From assembly GCA_937958045.1 (NCBI GenBank), contig CALFXL010000058.1, forward strand, positions 1 through 64,000: a DNA stretch of 64,000 bases. Reading direction: 5' to 3'. The DNA comes from an uncultured Opitutaceae bacterium. GTDB taxonomy: Bacteria > Verrucomicrobiota > Verrucomicrobiia > Opitutales > Opitutaceae. Of this stretch, positions 34,433 through 43,580 are shown one piece after another; the first letter of the stretch is position 1; every line of letters begins with the position of its first letter. A program made the position numbers and the translations under genes. A model generated the notes under the pieces. That model had not been told where the DNA came from. It saw nothing but the letters and a program-made list of their open reading frames with translations, and did not search any database.

Positions 34433-36262
34433 TCAGCCTTCCTGCTTGGCCGCTTTGCGGGCCTTGAGGCGCTCGTTGTTATTGAGGATGCGCTTGCGCA
34501 GGCGGAGGTTTTGCGGCGTGACCTCGAGCAGTTCGTCGGCGGCGATGTATTCGATCGAGCGTTCGAGACTGAGCTTGGTCGGCGGCGTGAGTCCGGCGGC
34601 GACGCCTTCACCCTGCGAGCGGAAGTTGGTGAGCTTCTTTTCGCGGACGGCGTTGACGGCGATGTCCTCGTTGCGGGGATTTTCGCCGATGATCATGCCT
34701 TCGTACACTTTCTCGCCGGGGCCGACGAAGAGTTTGCCGCGCTCCTGGCACATGACGAGGGCGTAGGTGGTGGTCTCGCCCGCTTCGGTCGCGATGAGCG
34801 TGCCGGTGGTGCGGGTGAGGACTTCGCCGGCGTAGGGGCCGTATTCCTTGAACAAGTGCGAGAGGACGCCGCGGCCGGAAGACATGTTGATGACGTCGAT
34901 CTCCAGACCGATGAGACCGCGCGTGGTGATGGTGGCCTCGATCAACGTGGTCGAGGTCTGCTTTTCCATGTTGGTGAGCTGACCTTTGCGGTTGGCGAGG
35001 TTCTGCATGACGGCGCCGACGCATTCGTCAGGCACTTCGATCCAGACGGTTTCGTAGGGCTCGAGGCGTTCGCCATTGGGACCGCGTTTTTCGATGACGG
35101 TCGGGCGGGAGACGAGGAGTTCAAAGCCTTCGCGGCGCATCGTTTCGACGAGCACGGCGACCTGCATGGCGCCGCGAGCCTTGACGTTGAAAACGCCGGC
35201 GCGGTCGGAGTCTTCGATGTGGATCGAGACGTTGGTCTTGAGCTCGCGCATGAGGCGTTCGCGGATCTGGCGCGAGGTGACGAGCTTGCCTTCCTGACCG
35301 ACGAGCGGGCCGTCGTTGACGGCGAACTGCATCTCGAGCGTGGGCGGATCGATCTGCTGGAAGGGCAGTGCGTGCGCGTCTTCGTTGATCGCGAGCGTGT
35401 CGCCGATGTCGACGTCTTCAAAGCCGGCGAGACCGATGATGTTGCCGGCGGCGGCAGATTCGACTTCGCGCTGACCGAGGCCGGTGAACTCAAAGACCTT
35501 GCTGATCTTGGTACGGACTTTTTTGCCACCTTCGGCGTGACGGATCACGTAGATCGGGTCGCCAACGCGAATGGTGCCGCCGAGGACTTTGCCGACGGCG
35601 ATACGACCGACGTAGTCAGACCAGTCGATGTTCGACACGAGCATGTGAAACGGATCGTCGGGCTTGGCGAAAGGCGGGGGGATGTGGTCGATGATCGTCT
35701 GGAAGAGCGGCGTCATGTCCTTCTTCTCATCATCGAGTTTGTACATCATGTAACCGTCGCGGCCGGAGCCGTACACGACGGGCGCGTCGAATTGTTCCTC
35801 GGTGGCGTTGAGCTCCATGAGGAGCTCGAGGACCTTGTCGTACATCTTGACCGGGTCGGCGTTCTCGCGATCGATTTTGTTGATGACGATGACCACCTTG
35901 AGGCCGTGCGCGAGGGCCTTGCGGAGGACGAAACGCGTCTGCGCCTGAGGGCCGTCGTAGGCGTCGACGACAAGCAGAACACCGTCCACCATGCGAAGCG
36001 CGCGTTCGACTTCACCGCCGAAATCGGCGTGGCCGGGCGTATCGAGAATGTTGATGATTTTGCCCTTCCAGTGGACCGACGTGTTCTTGGCCTTGATGGT
36101 GATGCCTTTTTCACGTTCGAGGTCCATGGAGTCCATGGCGCGCTCGGCGATCTGCTGGTTGGCGCGGTAGACGCCACCTTCTTTGAGGAGCTGGTCGACC
36201 AGCGTGGTTTTGCCATGGTCGACGTGGGCAATGATGGCGATGTTTCGGATGTTCTGATTCAT
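34433..36262 (-). CDS. typA: Ribosome-associated GTPase TypA/BipA
   Basis: TypA is an EF-G-like GTPase that aids 50S assembly and translation under stress. The 609-residue protein has G1 AHVDHGKTT (12-20), G3 DTPGHADF (74-81), G4 NKID (128-131), EF-G-like domains II-V and the BipA-specific C-terminal domain ending with RKRILNNNERLK. It is complete and normal in length. The start leader (GCTGCTCC) has no Shine-Dalgarno. It is divergent from hrpB. Confidence 0.98.
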   Translation of the reverse strand: MNQNIRNIAIIAHVDHGKTTLVDQLLKEGGVYRANQQIAERAMDSMDLEREKGITIKAKNTSVHWKGKIINILDTPGHADFGGEVERALRMVDGVLLVVDAYDGPQAQTRFVLRKALAHGLKVVIVINKIDRENADPVKMYDKVLELLMELNATEEQFDAPVVYGSGRDGYMMYKLDDEKKDMTPLFQTIIDHIPPPFAKPDDPFHMLVSNIDWSDYVGRIAVGKVLGGTIRVGDPIYVIRHAEGGKKVRTKISKVFEFTGLGQREVESAAAGNIIGLAGFEDVDIGDTLAINEDAHALPFQQIDPPTLEMQFAVNDGPLVGQEGKLVTSRQIRERLMRELKTNVSIHIEDSDRAGVFNVKARGAMQVAVLVETMRREGFELLVSRPTVIEKRGPNGERLEPYETVWIEVPDECVGAVMQNLANRKGQLTNMEKQTSTTLIEATITTRGLIGLEIDVINMSSGRGVLSHLFKEYGPYAGEVLTRTTGTLIATEAGETTTYALVMCQERGKLFVGPGEKVYEGMIIGENPRNEDIAVNAVREKKLTNFRSQGEGVAAGLTPPTKLSLERSIEYIAADELLEVTPQNLRLRKRILNNNERLKARKAAKQEG

Positions 36263-36477
36263 GGAGCAGCAGGCATTGGAAGTGTGGAAAAGGTTCGAAC
36301 GTGCGCCTCGCTGCCGGGATTGGCAAGGCCGAAGGCGGGAGGCTTCGGATGAGCGGAGCAGGCGCGATTTCCATCGTGTTGGTGTGTGCGCGAATTGTGC
36401 AGATGAGCCGGATGGGAGCGAGGGCTTGCGTTGCCGACGGTGCTTTGAAGGTTTGGACGTTCTTTCACTGAACGCCC

Positions 36478-39105
36478 ATGTCTCCGCGCGAACTGCCCAT
36501 TTACGAACTCGAGAATGCCGTCATCGACCGTCTGCGTGCGCAGGGGCGGTTGATCGTGCAGGCGCCGACGGGCTCGGGAAAATCGACGCAGATCCCGCAG
36601 ATGTTGTTTAACCACGGTCTGCTCGGCGATGCGGGCGAAGTGGTGGTGCTGCAACCGCGTCGACTGGCGGCGCGCATGTTGGCGAAACGCGTGGCGGAGG
36701 AACTCGGCTCGCGGCTCGGCGATGTAGTGGGTTATCAAATACGGCTCGAATCGCGTGTGAGCGAGAAGACGCGCATTCGTTTTGTGACGGAAGGCATTTT
36801 GCTCCGGCAAATGTCGTTCGATGCGACGCTGCGGGGCGTACGCGCGATCGTGTTCGACGAGTTTCACGAACGCCATCTCTATGGCGATATCTCGCTCGCG
36901 CGGGCGTTGCAGATTCAGCAAACGACGCGACCCGATCTGAAGATCGTGGTGATGTCGGCGACGTTGGATGCGGGCGCGCTGAAGGATTATCTCGCGCCGT
37001 GCGAAGTGCTGGTGTCGCAGGGACGCAGCTTTCCGGTGGCGATCGAGTATCTGCCGAAAACGGTGAACTTCGAGCAAGAGCCCGTGTGGGAGGTGGCGGC
37101 GCGCGAGTGCGCCCGCGTGGCCGCACGCACGACGGGAGACATGTTGGTGTTCATGCCCGGCGCGTACGAAATCTCGCGAACAGTGCAGGCGATCCAAGGC
37201 GATCGGGCGCTGCGCGATTTTATTTGTTTCCCGCTGCACGGAGAATTGCCGCCGGAACAACAGGATCGCGCGGTGGCGAAATACGACGCGCGCAAGATCA
37301 TCGTCTCGACGAATGTCGCGGAAACGTCGCTGACGATCGATGGCGTGACGGTGGTGATCGACAGCGGATTGGCGCGCGTGGCGCGCTTCGATCCGAATCG
37401 CGGCATCAACACGCTGCTCGTCGAAAAAATTTCCGTCGCGAGCGCGGATCAACGCGCGGGCCGTGCGGGTCGCACCGCGCCGGGTTTATGCGTGCGCTTG
37501 TGGACCGAGCGTGAGCACGGCGGACGGGCGTTGCAGGAGTTGCCCGAAGTGAAACGACTCGATCTCGCGGAAGTCGTGCTGACGTTGAAGGCGAGCGGCA
37601 TCGACGACGTGGCGGCGTTTCCCTGGCTGGAAAAACCGGATGCGAAAGGGCTCGAGCGGGCGGAGATGATGCTGGCCGATCTCGGCGCCGTGGAAACGGC
37701 GCAAAACTCAAACGCCAAAGGTCCAAATGCCAAAGAAGGAAACGGAAGTTCCAAGGGCCAAGGGGCAGGTGACAGGGCGGGTGCGGGGAAGATCACGGAG
37801 GTTGGGCGGAAGATGCTGCGGTTTCCGGTGCATCCGCGTTACGCGCGGATGTTGCTGGAGGCCGATCAACGCGGTTGCGTGCGGCCGGTGGCGTTGATGG
37901 CGGCGTTGACGCAGGGCCGGAGTTTTCTGCTGCGCGGTGCTCCAAAGGAGGTGGAGAACGCGCGCGAAGAGGTGCTCGGCGAAGAGCACGAGTCGGACTT
38001 TTTCCTGTTGATGCGCGCGTGGCGCTACGCGCATCAGGCGAATTACTCGCTCGATGCGTGTCGTCGCTTGGGCATCCATGCGCAGGGTGCTCGCGCAGTG
38101 GGACCGCTATTCGCGCAGTTTTTGGAGATCGCCGAAAAAGAAGGCCTCGATGTGAGCGAAAGGCGCGTCGACGGCGAGGAGGTGCGCAAATGCGTGCTCG
38201 CGGGTTTTTCGGATCAACTGGCGAAGCGGCTCGACCGCGGCACGCTGCGTTGCGAACTCGTGCACAAGCGCAAAGGCATGCTCGCGCGCGAAAGCGCGAT
38301 TCAGGAAGCGACGCTGCTCGTCGCGGCAGAAGTCAGTGAGATCGGCGGGCGTAGTGGAGAAGTGAATACATTGCTCAGCCTCGCGACGGCCGTGGAGGAA
38401 GCGTGGTTGAAGGAACTTTTCCCGTCGGACTACGAGAACGCGACCGCGGTCGTGTACGATGAATCGGCGAAACGCGTGATCGCGCGGCGCGAGCGTCGGT
38501 TTCGCGATCTGGTGCTGGAGGCGAAAGCGAGCGCGGACGATGTGCCGTTGGACGCGGCGGCGGCGATTCTCACGCAGCTGGTGTTGTCCGGTAAGTTGAA
38601 ACTCGAGGCGTGGGACGAATCGGTGGAGCAGTGGATCGTGCGCGTGAACCGGCTGGCCGAATGGTTTCCCGAATTGGAGGTGAATCCGATCACCGATGCC
38701 GATCGCGCGACGCTGATCGAGCAGATTTGTTACGGCGAACTCGGCTACAAAGACATTCGCGACAAACCGGTGATGCCCGTGTTGCGCGAATGGCTGACGG
38801 CGGAGCAGCTCGCGGTGCTCGATGAATATTTGCCGGAGCGCATCGTGATGGCGAACGGACGTCGCTCGCGCATCGCTTACGCGAAGGAAGGTCCGCCTGT
38901 ATTGTCCGCGCGGATACAGGAACTCTACGGCGTGGAAGGAAAGTTCACGCTGGGACACGGACGCGTGCCGGTGAAGATCGAGGTGCTGGCGCCGAATCAA
39001 CGTCCGATCCAGGTGACGGACGATCTCTCGAACTTCTGGCGCGAACAGTATCCGAAGGTGAAGGCCGAGTTGTCGCGACGTTATCCGCGTCACGAGTGGC
39101 GCTGA
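36478..39105 (+). CDS. hrpB: ATP-dependent RNA helicase HrpB
   Basis: HrpB is a DEAH-like superfamily 2 helicase of unclear cellular role. The 875-residue protein has Walker A APTGSGKST (29-37), DEFH (127-130), SAT (160-162), QRAGRAGR (about 325-332), HA2 and the HrpB C-terminal domain ending YPRHEWR. Between the helicase core and HA2, residues about 410-435 form a Gly/Lys/Asn/Ser-rich insert encoded by a period-7 DNA array; this insert is not part of the family. The leader AACGCCC has no Shine-Dalgarno. Confidence 0.96.
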   Translation: MSPRELPIYELENAVIDRLRAQGRLIVQAPTGSGKSTQIPQMLFNHGLLGDAGEVVVLQPRRLAARMLAKRVAEELGSRLGDVVGYQIRLESRVSEKTRIRFVTEGILLRQMSFDATLRGVRAIVFDEFHERHLYGDISLARALQIQQTTRPDLKIVVMSATLDAGALKDYLAPCEVLVSQGRSFPVAIEYLPKTVNFEQEPVWEVAARECARVAARTTGDMLVFMPGAYEISRTVQAIQGDRALRDFICFPLHGELPPEQQDRAVAKYDARKIIVSTNVAETSLTIDGVTVVIDSGLARVARFDPNRGINTLLVEKISVASADQRAGRAGRTAPGLCVRLWTEREHGGRALQELPEVKRLDLAEVVLTLKASGIDDVAAFPWLEKPDAKGLERAEMMLADLGAVETAQNSNAKGPNAKEGNGSSKGQGAGDRAGAGKITEVGRKMLRFPVHPRYARMLLEADQRGCVRPVALMAALTQGRSFLLRGAPKEVENAREEVLGEEHESDFFLLMRAWRYAHQANYSLDACRRLGIHAQGARAVGPLFAQFLEIAEKEGLDVSERRVDGEEVRKCVLAGFSDQLAKRLDRGTLRCELVHKRKGMLARESAIQEATLLVAAEVSEIGGRSGEVNTLLSLATAVEEAWLKELFPSDYENATAVVYDESAKRVIARRERRFRDLVLEAKASADDVPLDAAAAILTQLVLSGKLKLEAWDESVEQWIVRVNRLAEWFPELEVNPITDADRATLIEQICYGELGYKDIRDKPVMPVLREWLTAEQLAVLDEYLPERIVMANGRRSRIAYAKEGPPVLSARIQELYGVEGKFTLGHGRVPVKIEVLAPNQRPIQVTDDLSNFWREQYPKVKAELSRRYPRHEWR
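37704..37780 (+). repeat. Period-7 repeat inside hrpB
   Basis: Ten consecutive 7-base units from 37711 (AACGCCA, AAGGTCC, AAATGCC, AAAGAAG, GAAACGG, AAGTTCC, AAGGGCC, AAGGGGC, AGGTGAC, AGGGCGG) encode the low-complexity insert between the helicase core and HA2 domain. The style matches the arrays at 2232, 33765 and 34188. Confidence 0.75.
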
Positions 39106-39230
39106 GGTTTTGGAGGCGGTTGTTTTGAACCACGAAATGGTTTCGACCAACGGGCCGAAACTCGGGTGAGAACCGTCGGCTGATCGTCAGCGGTTGCGGA
39201 CTGGAGGGCGCGCTGATCGCGCGCGGATGA

Positions 39231-39260
39231 GAAAAATAAAAGCCCGAGCAGAGCTCGGGC
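39231..39260 (-). terminator. Intrinsic terminator downstream of pilT
   Basis: On the minus strand GCCCGAGC-TCT-GCTCGGGC forms an 8-bp stem followed by TTTTATTTTTC. It is about 160 bases after the pilT stop, with the palindrome at 39335-39392 in between. Confidence 0.75.
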
Positions 39261-39334
39261 CGGAGGAGAGAGGCGTTTCTGAGAAACGCATGCTGCGTTA
39301 GCGCATTCTTAATTATGTCTCGTCGTTGGCTGAC

Positions 39335-39392
39335 GGGAGCGCCGGCCGCCGGCCGGCTTCTCGTAAACTGCCGGCGGGCCGCTGGCGCTCCC
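39335..39392 (-). repeat. GC-rich palindromic (REP-like) element, long copy
   Basis: GGGAGCGCC pairs with GGCGCTCCC, GGCC with GGCC, and GCCGGC with GCCGGC, giving about 19 paired positions with two small bulges and a 16-base loop. A shorter relative is at 34303-34330 in the opposite orientation. Confidence 0.7.
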
Positions 39393-39417
39393 AAGGACTG
39401 CAGATTTTTTGAAGTGC

Positions 39418-40500
39418 TCAGATCGCTTTGAGCTTGGCTCCGGCGGCGAGGAGTTTTTCGCGCATGGTATTGGGATCCTGCGCTTTTTCCACGGCTTCGT
39501 CGGCGGTGATGAGCTCGCGATTGTAGAGGCTCTGAAGGTGCGCATCCATCGTGATCATGCCGAGATTGGCGCCCGTCTGGATGTCGGACGTGATGCGGAA
39601 GGTTTTGTTTTCGCGGATGAGCGAGGCGATCGAAGTCGTGGCGAGCATGATCTCGAACGCGGCGACGCGACCGCCGCCGATTTTTTTGCAGAGCACTTGG
39701 GAGATGACCGCCTGGATCGACGAGGCGAGCTGCGTGCGGATCATTTCCTTCATGTTGGCCGGGAAGGCATCGACGATGCGGTCGATGGTTTTGGCGGCGC
39801 TGTTGGTGTGCAGCGTGCCGAAGACCAAGTGACCGGTTTCGGCGGCGGAGATGGCGGCTTCGATGGTTTCGAGGTCGCGCATTTCGCCGACGAGAATGAT
39901 GTCGGGGTCCTGGCGCAGCGCGCGGCGGATCGCTTCGGAGAAACTGGGAACGTCCACGCCGATCTCGCGCTGGGTGACGATGCAGCGTTTGTGCGGGTGG
40001 TAATACTCGATCGGATCTTCGATCGTGATGATGTGACCCTCGCGATGCTCGTTGATGTAGTTGATCATCGAGGCGAGCGTTGTCGATTTACCGGAGCCGG
40101 TCGGACCGGTGACGAGGATGAGGCCGCGGGGGAGATAAAGGAGCTGTTTGATTTTGTCGGGCAGGCCGATGTCGCGGAGGCCGAACATGCGGTTCGGGAT
40201 CTGGCGGAGAACGAGGCCGTAATTGCCCTTCGACTTGAGGATGCTCACGCGGAAGCGCGCCTTGTCGAGGTAAGCGAAGCCGAAGTCGGTGCCGCCATTG
40301 AGCTTCACGTTTTGCTGATGGGCGTCCGGCGTGATCGAGAGCATGAGCTTCTCGGTATCGATCGGGGTGAGGTCGGGGCCTTCGATCGGAACCATCGAAC
40401 CACCGATGCGAAGGGTGGGCGGCTGGCCCACCTGGCAGTGGAGGTCGGAGGCGTTTTGCTCCACCACCAGTTCCAACAGATCATTCATTTCGTAGCTCAT
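39418..40500 (-). CDS. pilT: Type IV pilus retraction ATPase PilT
   Basis: This is the canonical PilT of the window: 360 residues with Walker A GPTGSGKST (132-140), Asp box ITIEDPIE (158-165), Walker B IILVGEMRD (201-209) and His box ETGHLVFGTLH (221-231), followed by the C-terminal domain with the AIRE-like region. PilT hexamers depolymerise the pilus to drive twitching motility and DNA uptake. The second ATPase at 4245-5339 deviates in Walker A and is more PilU-like. The leader CAGTCACTCCA has no Shine-Dalgarno. It is unlinked to other pilus genes here. Confidence 0.96.
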   Translation of the reverse strand: MSYEMNDLLELVVEQNASDLHCQVGQPPTLRIGGSMVPIEGPDLTPIDTEKLMLSITPDAHQQNVKLNGGTDFGFAYLDKARFRVSILKSKGNYGLVLRQIPNRMFGLRDIGLPDKIKQLLYLPRGLILVTGPTGSGKSTTLASMINYINEHREGHIITIEDPIEYYHPHKRCIVTQREIGVDVPSFSEAIRRALRQDPDIILVGEMRDLETIEAAISAAETGHLVFGTLHTNSAAKTIDRIVDAFPANMKEMIRTQLASSIQAVISQVLCKKIGGGRVAAFEIMLATTSIASLIRENKTFRITSDIQTGANLGMITMDAHLQSLYNRELITADEAVEKAQDPNTMREKLLAAGAKLKAI

Positions 40501-40620
40501 TGGAGTGACTGTATATCGGCTTAAAAACGCACCGACTCACCTTTGGCGATGAACGTCTCGCGAAAAGGCGGGGATTTACGCGGGATTTACCCGAAGTTTT
40601 GCGATTGTGGGTGAAAAACC

Positions 40621-40659
40621 GTTTTAGCGCGGAGGCGCAGAGGACGCGGAGGCGAAAGG
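40621..40659 (+). repeat. GAGGCGCAGAG-type dispersed repeat, copy 2
   Basis: GCGGAGGCGCAGAGGACGCG followed by GAGGCGAAAGG; compare 30290-30329. It lies in the 258-bp spacer between pilT and the rho terminator. Confidence 0.6.
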
Positions 40660-40700
40660 CACGGGAAATGGGACGAGGGCGCGGCGGTATTTGGGAAATA

Positions 40701-40728
40701 AAAAAGCCGCGCGGGTGGGCGCGGCTTT
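40701..40728 (-). terminator. Intrinsic terminator of rho
   Basis: On the minus strand AAAGCCGCGC-CCACCC-GCGCGGCTTTTTT forms a stable hairpin with a T tract 32 bases beyond the rho stop. Confidence 0.85.
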
Positions 40729-40759
40729 GGATGAATGGCGGAGTGCTTCGAACGCGGGC

Positions 40760-42793
40760 TCAGCGATTGAGCGACATGAGGAACTCGGCGTTGGTTTTCG
40801 TCTTTTTGAGACGATTGATGAGCATCTCCATCGCTTCGACCGGCGGGATGCCTTGCATGGCGCGGCGCAGGCCGTGGATGCGGAGGATCTCGTCGGGGTG
40901 ATAGATGAGTTCTTCTTTGCGGGTGCCGGAGCGGTCGCCGTTGATCGCGGGGAAAATACGTTTGTCCACGAGGCCGCGGTCGAGGTGGAGCTCCATGTTG
41001 CCGGTGCCCTTGAATTCTTCGAAGATGACTTCGTCCATGCGGCTGCCGGTGTCGATGAGCGCGGTGGCCATGATGGTGAGCGAACCGCCGCCTTCGATGT
41101 TGCGCGCGGCACCGAAGAAACGCTTCGGGCGCTGGAGCGCGGTGGCTTCCATACCGCCGGACATGATCTTGCCGGAGTTGGAGGCGAGGGCGTTGTAGGC
41201 GCGCGCGAGACGCGTGATGGAATCGAGGAGGATGACCACGTGTTCGCCCTGCTCGACGAGACGGCGGGCTTTTTCGCCGACCATCTCGGCGCAGTGCACG
41301 TGGCTCTCCGGCGATTCGTCGAAAGTGGAGCTGACGACCTCGCCCTTCGTGTGACGTTTGAAATCGGTCACTTCCTCAGGGCGTTCATCGATGAGCAAGA
41401 GGATGAGCTTCGCCTCGGGAAAATTGTGCGAGATCGAGTTGGCCATGTTTTGCAGCAACACCGTTTTACCGGTGCGCGGCGGCGCGACGATGAGACCACG
41501 CTGGCCGAAGCCGATGGGCGTGAGGATGTCCACTGTGCGCATCGAGACGTCCTTATGAATCTCGGGCGCTTCGAGCAGGATGCGCTTGAGCGGATAATAC
41601 GGGATCAGCTCCTCGAACGGCGTGACTTTGGAAATCTCGGCGGGATCGCGTCCCATCACGCTGACGATGCGGACGACGGACGGGCAGCGCTCGTTTTCGC
41701 GCGGAGCTTCGACCTGCACCTCGACCTCGTGACCGCGTTTGAGACCGAGCTGTTTGATCAGCGATTCCGGCAAGTAGGAATCTTCCGGATACACGCGGTA
41801 GTTGAGTTTGGGATGCACGATGAAACCGTGTCCCTTGTCGGTGAGATCGATGTAGCCGCGGTCAAAAATCGGACGCTTGGCCTCGGCGGCGAACTTGAAG
41901 ATCGCCGCGAGGAGCTGCTTGCGGTTGGGCGCGCCCTCGAAAGCGACGCCGAGACGACGCGCTTCCGCGGTGAGGTCGTGCAAAGTCAGCGTGTAGAGAT
42001 GATCGACGTAGAGCGGTTCGCCACCGCCGGAGGCGATCTCGTTCGCGGTCGCGGCCAGAGCCTCGAGATCGGCGAAACGAGCGGCGTCGGGCAGATCGCC
42101 CACGACGGGATTCAGATTGGGCGGAGGTGGTTGTTGCGGATGCTTCGGGCGTTCGTGCTGCTGCCAGTTGCCGCCATTGCCGCCGTGTTTGCCGCGGTTG
42201 CGCTTGCCGCGTTTGTCGCGTTTCCAGAACGGCTCGTTGGGATTTCCGCCCTGGCGGTTGCCTTGCGGTTGTTGAGGCTGATCGCCGCCGCCTTGGTTTT
42301 GAGGGGGACGCTGGCCCTCGGCGGGCGTGCCTTCGGCGGGTGCTGCGGGCGCTTCGCTGGACGCGGCTTGGGCGGCGGGAGCGCTTTCGGAAGAGTCGAA
42401 ATCGCGGGCGGGAGCCGGAGCCGGGGATTCCGAGGCAGGCGCTTTCTCGGACGCACCCGAGGACTCTGGAGCGGACTCAGCGGACGAGGCTTCGGGAGCT
42501 CGTTCGCGGCGGGGTTTGAAAACCTCGCGAGGAGCTTCGGATTGAGGTTCGGGCGCGGCGGGTGCCGGCGCTTCCGGGGCGCGTTGTTCGGGAGCAGGCG
42601 CGGGAGCCGATTCGAGAGGCAGTTCCGGAGAGGCGTCTTCTTTCGCAGCCCGGGATTTGGACGTGGCCTTCGTGCTCTTTTTGGCCCGCGGCGCGCGGGG
42701 AGTTGAGGAGGCCGTGCGGGTCCTTTTCTTGGGCGCGGCGGCGCCTTCGGCTTGAGTGGCGGCTGTGTCGCCGTCGGAAGGAGAGTCTGCCAT
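40760..42793 (-). CDS. rho: Transcription termination factor Rho with long N-terminal extension
   Basis: Rho is the hexameric RNA-dependent ATPase that ends transcription. The conserved part (about 227-677) includes the N-terminal helix bundle, cold-shock RNA-binding domain (GHGFIVHPKLNYRVYPEDSY), Walker A APPRTGKT (about 436-443), Walker B VVILLDSITRL, the Q-loop region and the R-loop/arginine finger. It is preceded by about 225 residues of low-complexity sequence: Lys/Ala/Ser-rich, then Pro/Ala/Glu-rich, then Gly/Asn/Gln/Arg-rich (about 165-220). Similar insertions are known in some phyla and can alter RNA binding or assembly. It lies 66 bases downstream of coaE, likely in one operon, and has its own terminator. 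Confidence 0.97.
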   Translation of the reverse strand: MADSPSDGDTAATQAEGAAAPKKRTRTASSTPRAPRAKKSTKATSKSRAAKEDASPELPLESAPAPAPEQRAPEAPAPAAPEPQSEAPREVFKPRRERAPEASSAESAPESSGASEKAPASESPAPAPARDFDSSESAPAAQAASSEAPAAPAEGTPAEGQRPPQNQGGGDQPQQPQGNRQGGNPNEPFWKRDKRGKRNRGKHGGNGGNWQQHERPKHPQQPPPPNLNPVVGDLPDAARFADLEALAATANEIASGGGEPLYVDHLYTLTLHDLTAEARRLGVAFEGAPNRKQLLAAIFKFAAEAKRPIFDRGYIDLTDKGHGFIVHPKLNYRVYPEDSYLPESLIKQLGLKRGHEVEVQVEAPRENERCPSVVRIVSVMGRDPAEISKVTPFEELIPYYPLKRILLEAPEIHKDVSMRTVDILTPIGFGQRGLIVAPPRTGKTVLLQNMANSISHNFPEAKLILLLIDERPEEVTDFKRHTKGEVVSSTFDESPESHVHCAEMVGEKARRLVEQGEHVVILLDSITRLARAYNALASNSGKIMSGGMEATALQRPKRFFGAARNIEGGGSLTIMATALIDTGSRMDEVIFEEFKGTGNMELHLDRGLVDKRIFPAINGDRSGTRKEELIYHPDEILRIHGLRRAMQGIPPVEAMEMLINRLKKTKTNAEFLMSLNR

Positions 42794-42859
42794 AAAATGT
42801 GCGTTTAAAAGATACGATGCGGCCCGCGAGGTGCGGGCGTGGCCGGCGAGGTCGGACGC

Positions 42860-43444
42860 TCAGCGATTATTCCCGAGGCGGGCGATCAGGTACGCGACCT
42901 GATCGCGCAGGAAGTGAAGTGTGCCGTCGTTGGACAGCACGAAGTCAGCTAGCTCTGTTTTTGTAGCCAAGGGCAATTGCTTGGAAATCCGTGCCTCGGC
43001 GAGCGTTTGGGAGAGACCGCGCTCTTGCAGCCGGGCGTATTGACGCGCCGAGGTTGTGGTTACGCAGACAATGAAATCAAACCAATTTTCCAGACGCTTT
43101 TCATGGAGCAGAGGGACCTCGATGAGGAGGGGGCGTTCCGAGTCGGCCGCGATTTCCTGCTCCCACAAAGCGTACAGGCGGGGATGAATTTCCGCCTCCC
43201 ATTTCCGCAACAACTCCGGTTCGCCAAAAACGGCGCGGGCGAGCGCGGCACGATCGATGCGGCCCGTCGGAGCCAGCACATCGGGGCCGAACAACGTCAC
43301 CGCGAGCGATTCAACTTCCGGGCTGGTGAGGATGCGGTCTCGCACCGCTTCGTCGGAATCCAGGCGCGCAAAGCCCATTTCTTCGAAGAGGCGGGCGGCG
43401 GTCGATTTGCCACAACCCATCCCGCCAGTGAGGCCGATGGTCAT
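42860..43444 (-). CDS. coaE: Dephospho-CoA kinase
   Basis: CoaE phosphorylates dephospho-CoA in the last step of coenzyme A synthesis. The 194-residue P-loop kinase begins MTIGLTGGMGCGKST (Walker A at 7-15) and contains DSDEAVRD, IEVPLLHEKR and CVTTTSARQYARLQERG, in family order. ATG 43444 is chosen, as the longer frame adds 46 unrelated residues. It precedes rho on the minus strand and is divergent from the HD-domain gene. Confidence 0.96.
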   Translation of the reverse strand: MTIGLTGGMGCGKSTAARLFEEMGFARLDSDEAVRDRILTSPEVESLAVTLFGPDVLAPTGRIDRAALARAVFGEPELLRKWEAEIHPRLYALWEQEIAADSERPLLIEVPLLHEKRLENWFDFIVCVTTTSARQYARLQERGLSQTLAEARISKQLPLATKTELADFVLSNDGTLHFLRDQVAYLIARLGNNR

Positions 43445-43580
43445 GCGTTTTCGCGGATACACGGAGAGGGAAAACACAGAGATTGGGCTTGCCGGTTTTT
43501 CCTGCAAATAATTAGTCACACGCGGGCCAGGAATCTCGCTGACGGTCCGAAATCGGCGTGGGTCTTGCATCCATCTCGCC

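Larger units (their letters stand above)
39106..39417. other. 312-bp gene-free spacer between hrpB and pilT
   Basis: This convergent spacer holds two structured elements, listed separately: a terminator for pilT (39231-39260) and a long GC-rich palindrome (39335-39392). I see no gene in it. Confidence 0.6.

Noticed and set aside
34427..36352. 641-codon plus-strand open frame
   Set aside because: Antisense to typA; composition is a mirror of typA codons and no domain is seen.
40691..42706. 671-codon plus-strand open frame
   Set aside because: Antisense to rho; the Gly/Arg-rich end is the complement of the Rho low-complexity extension.
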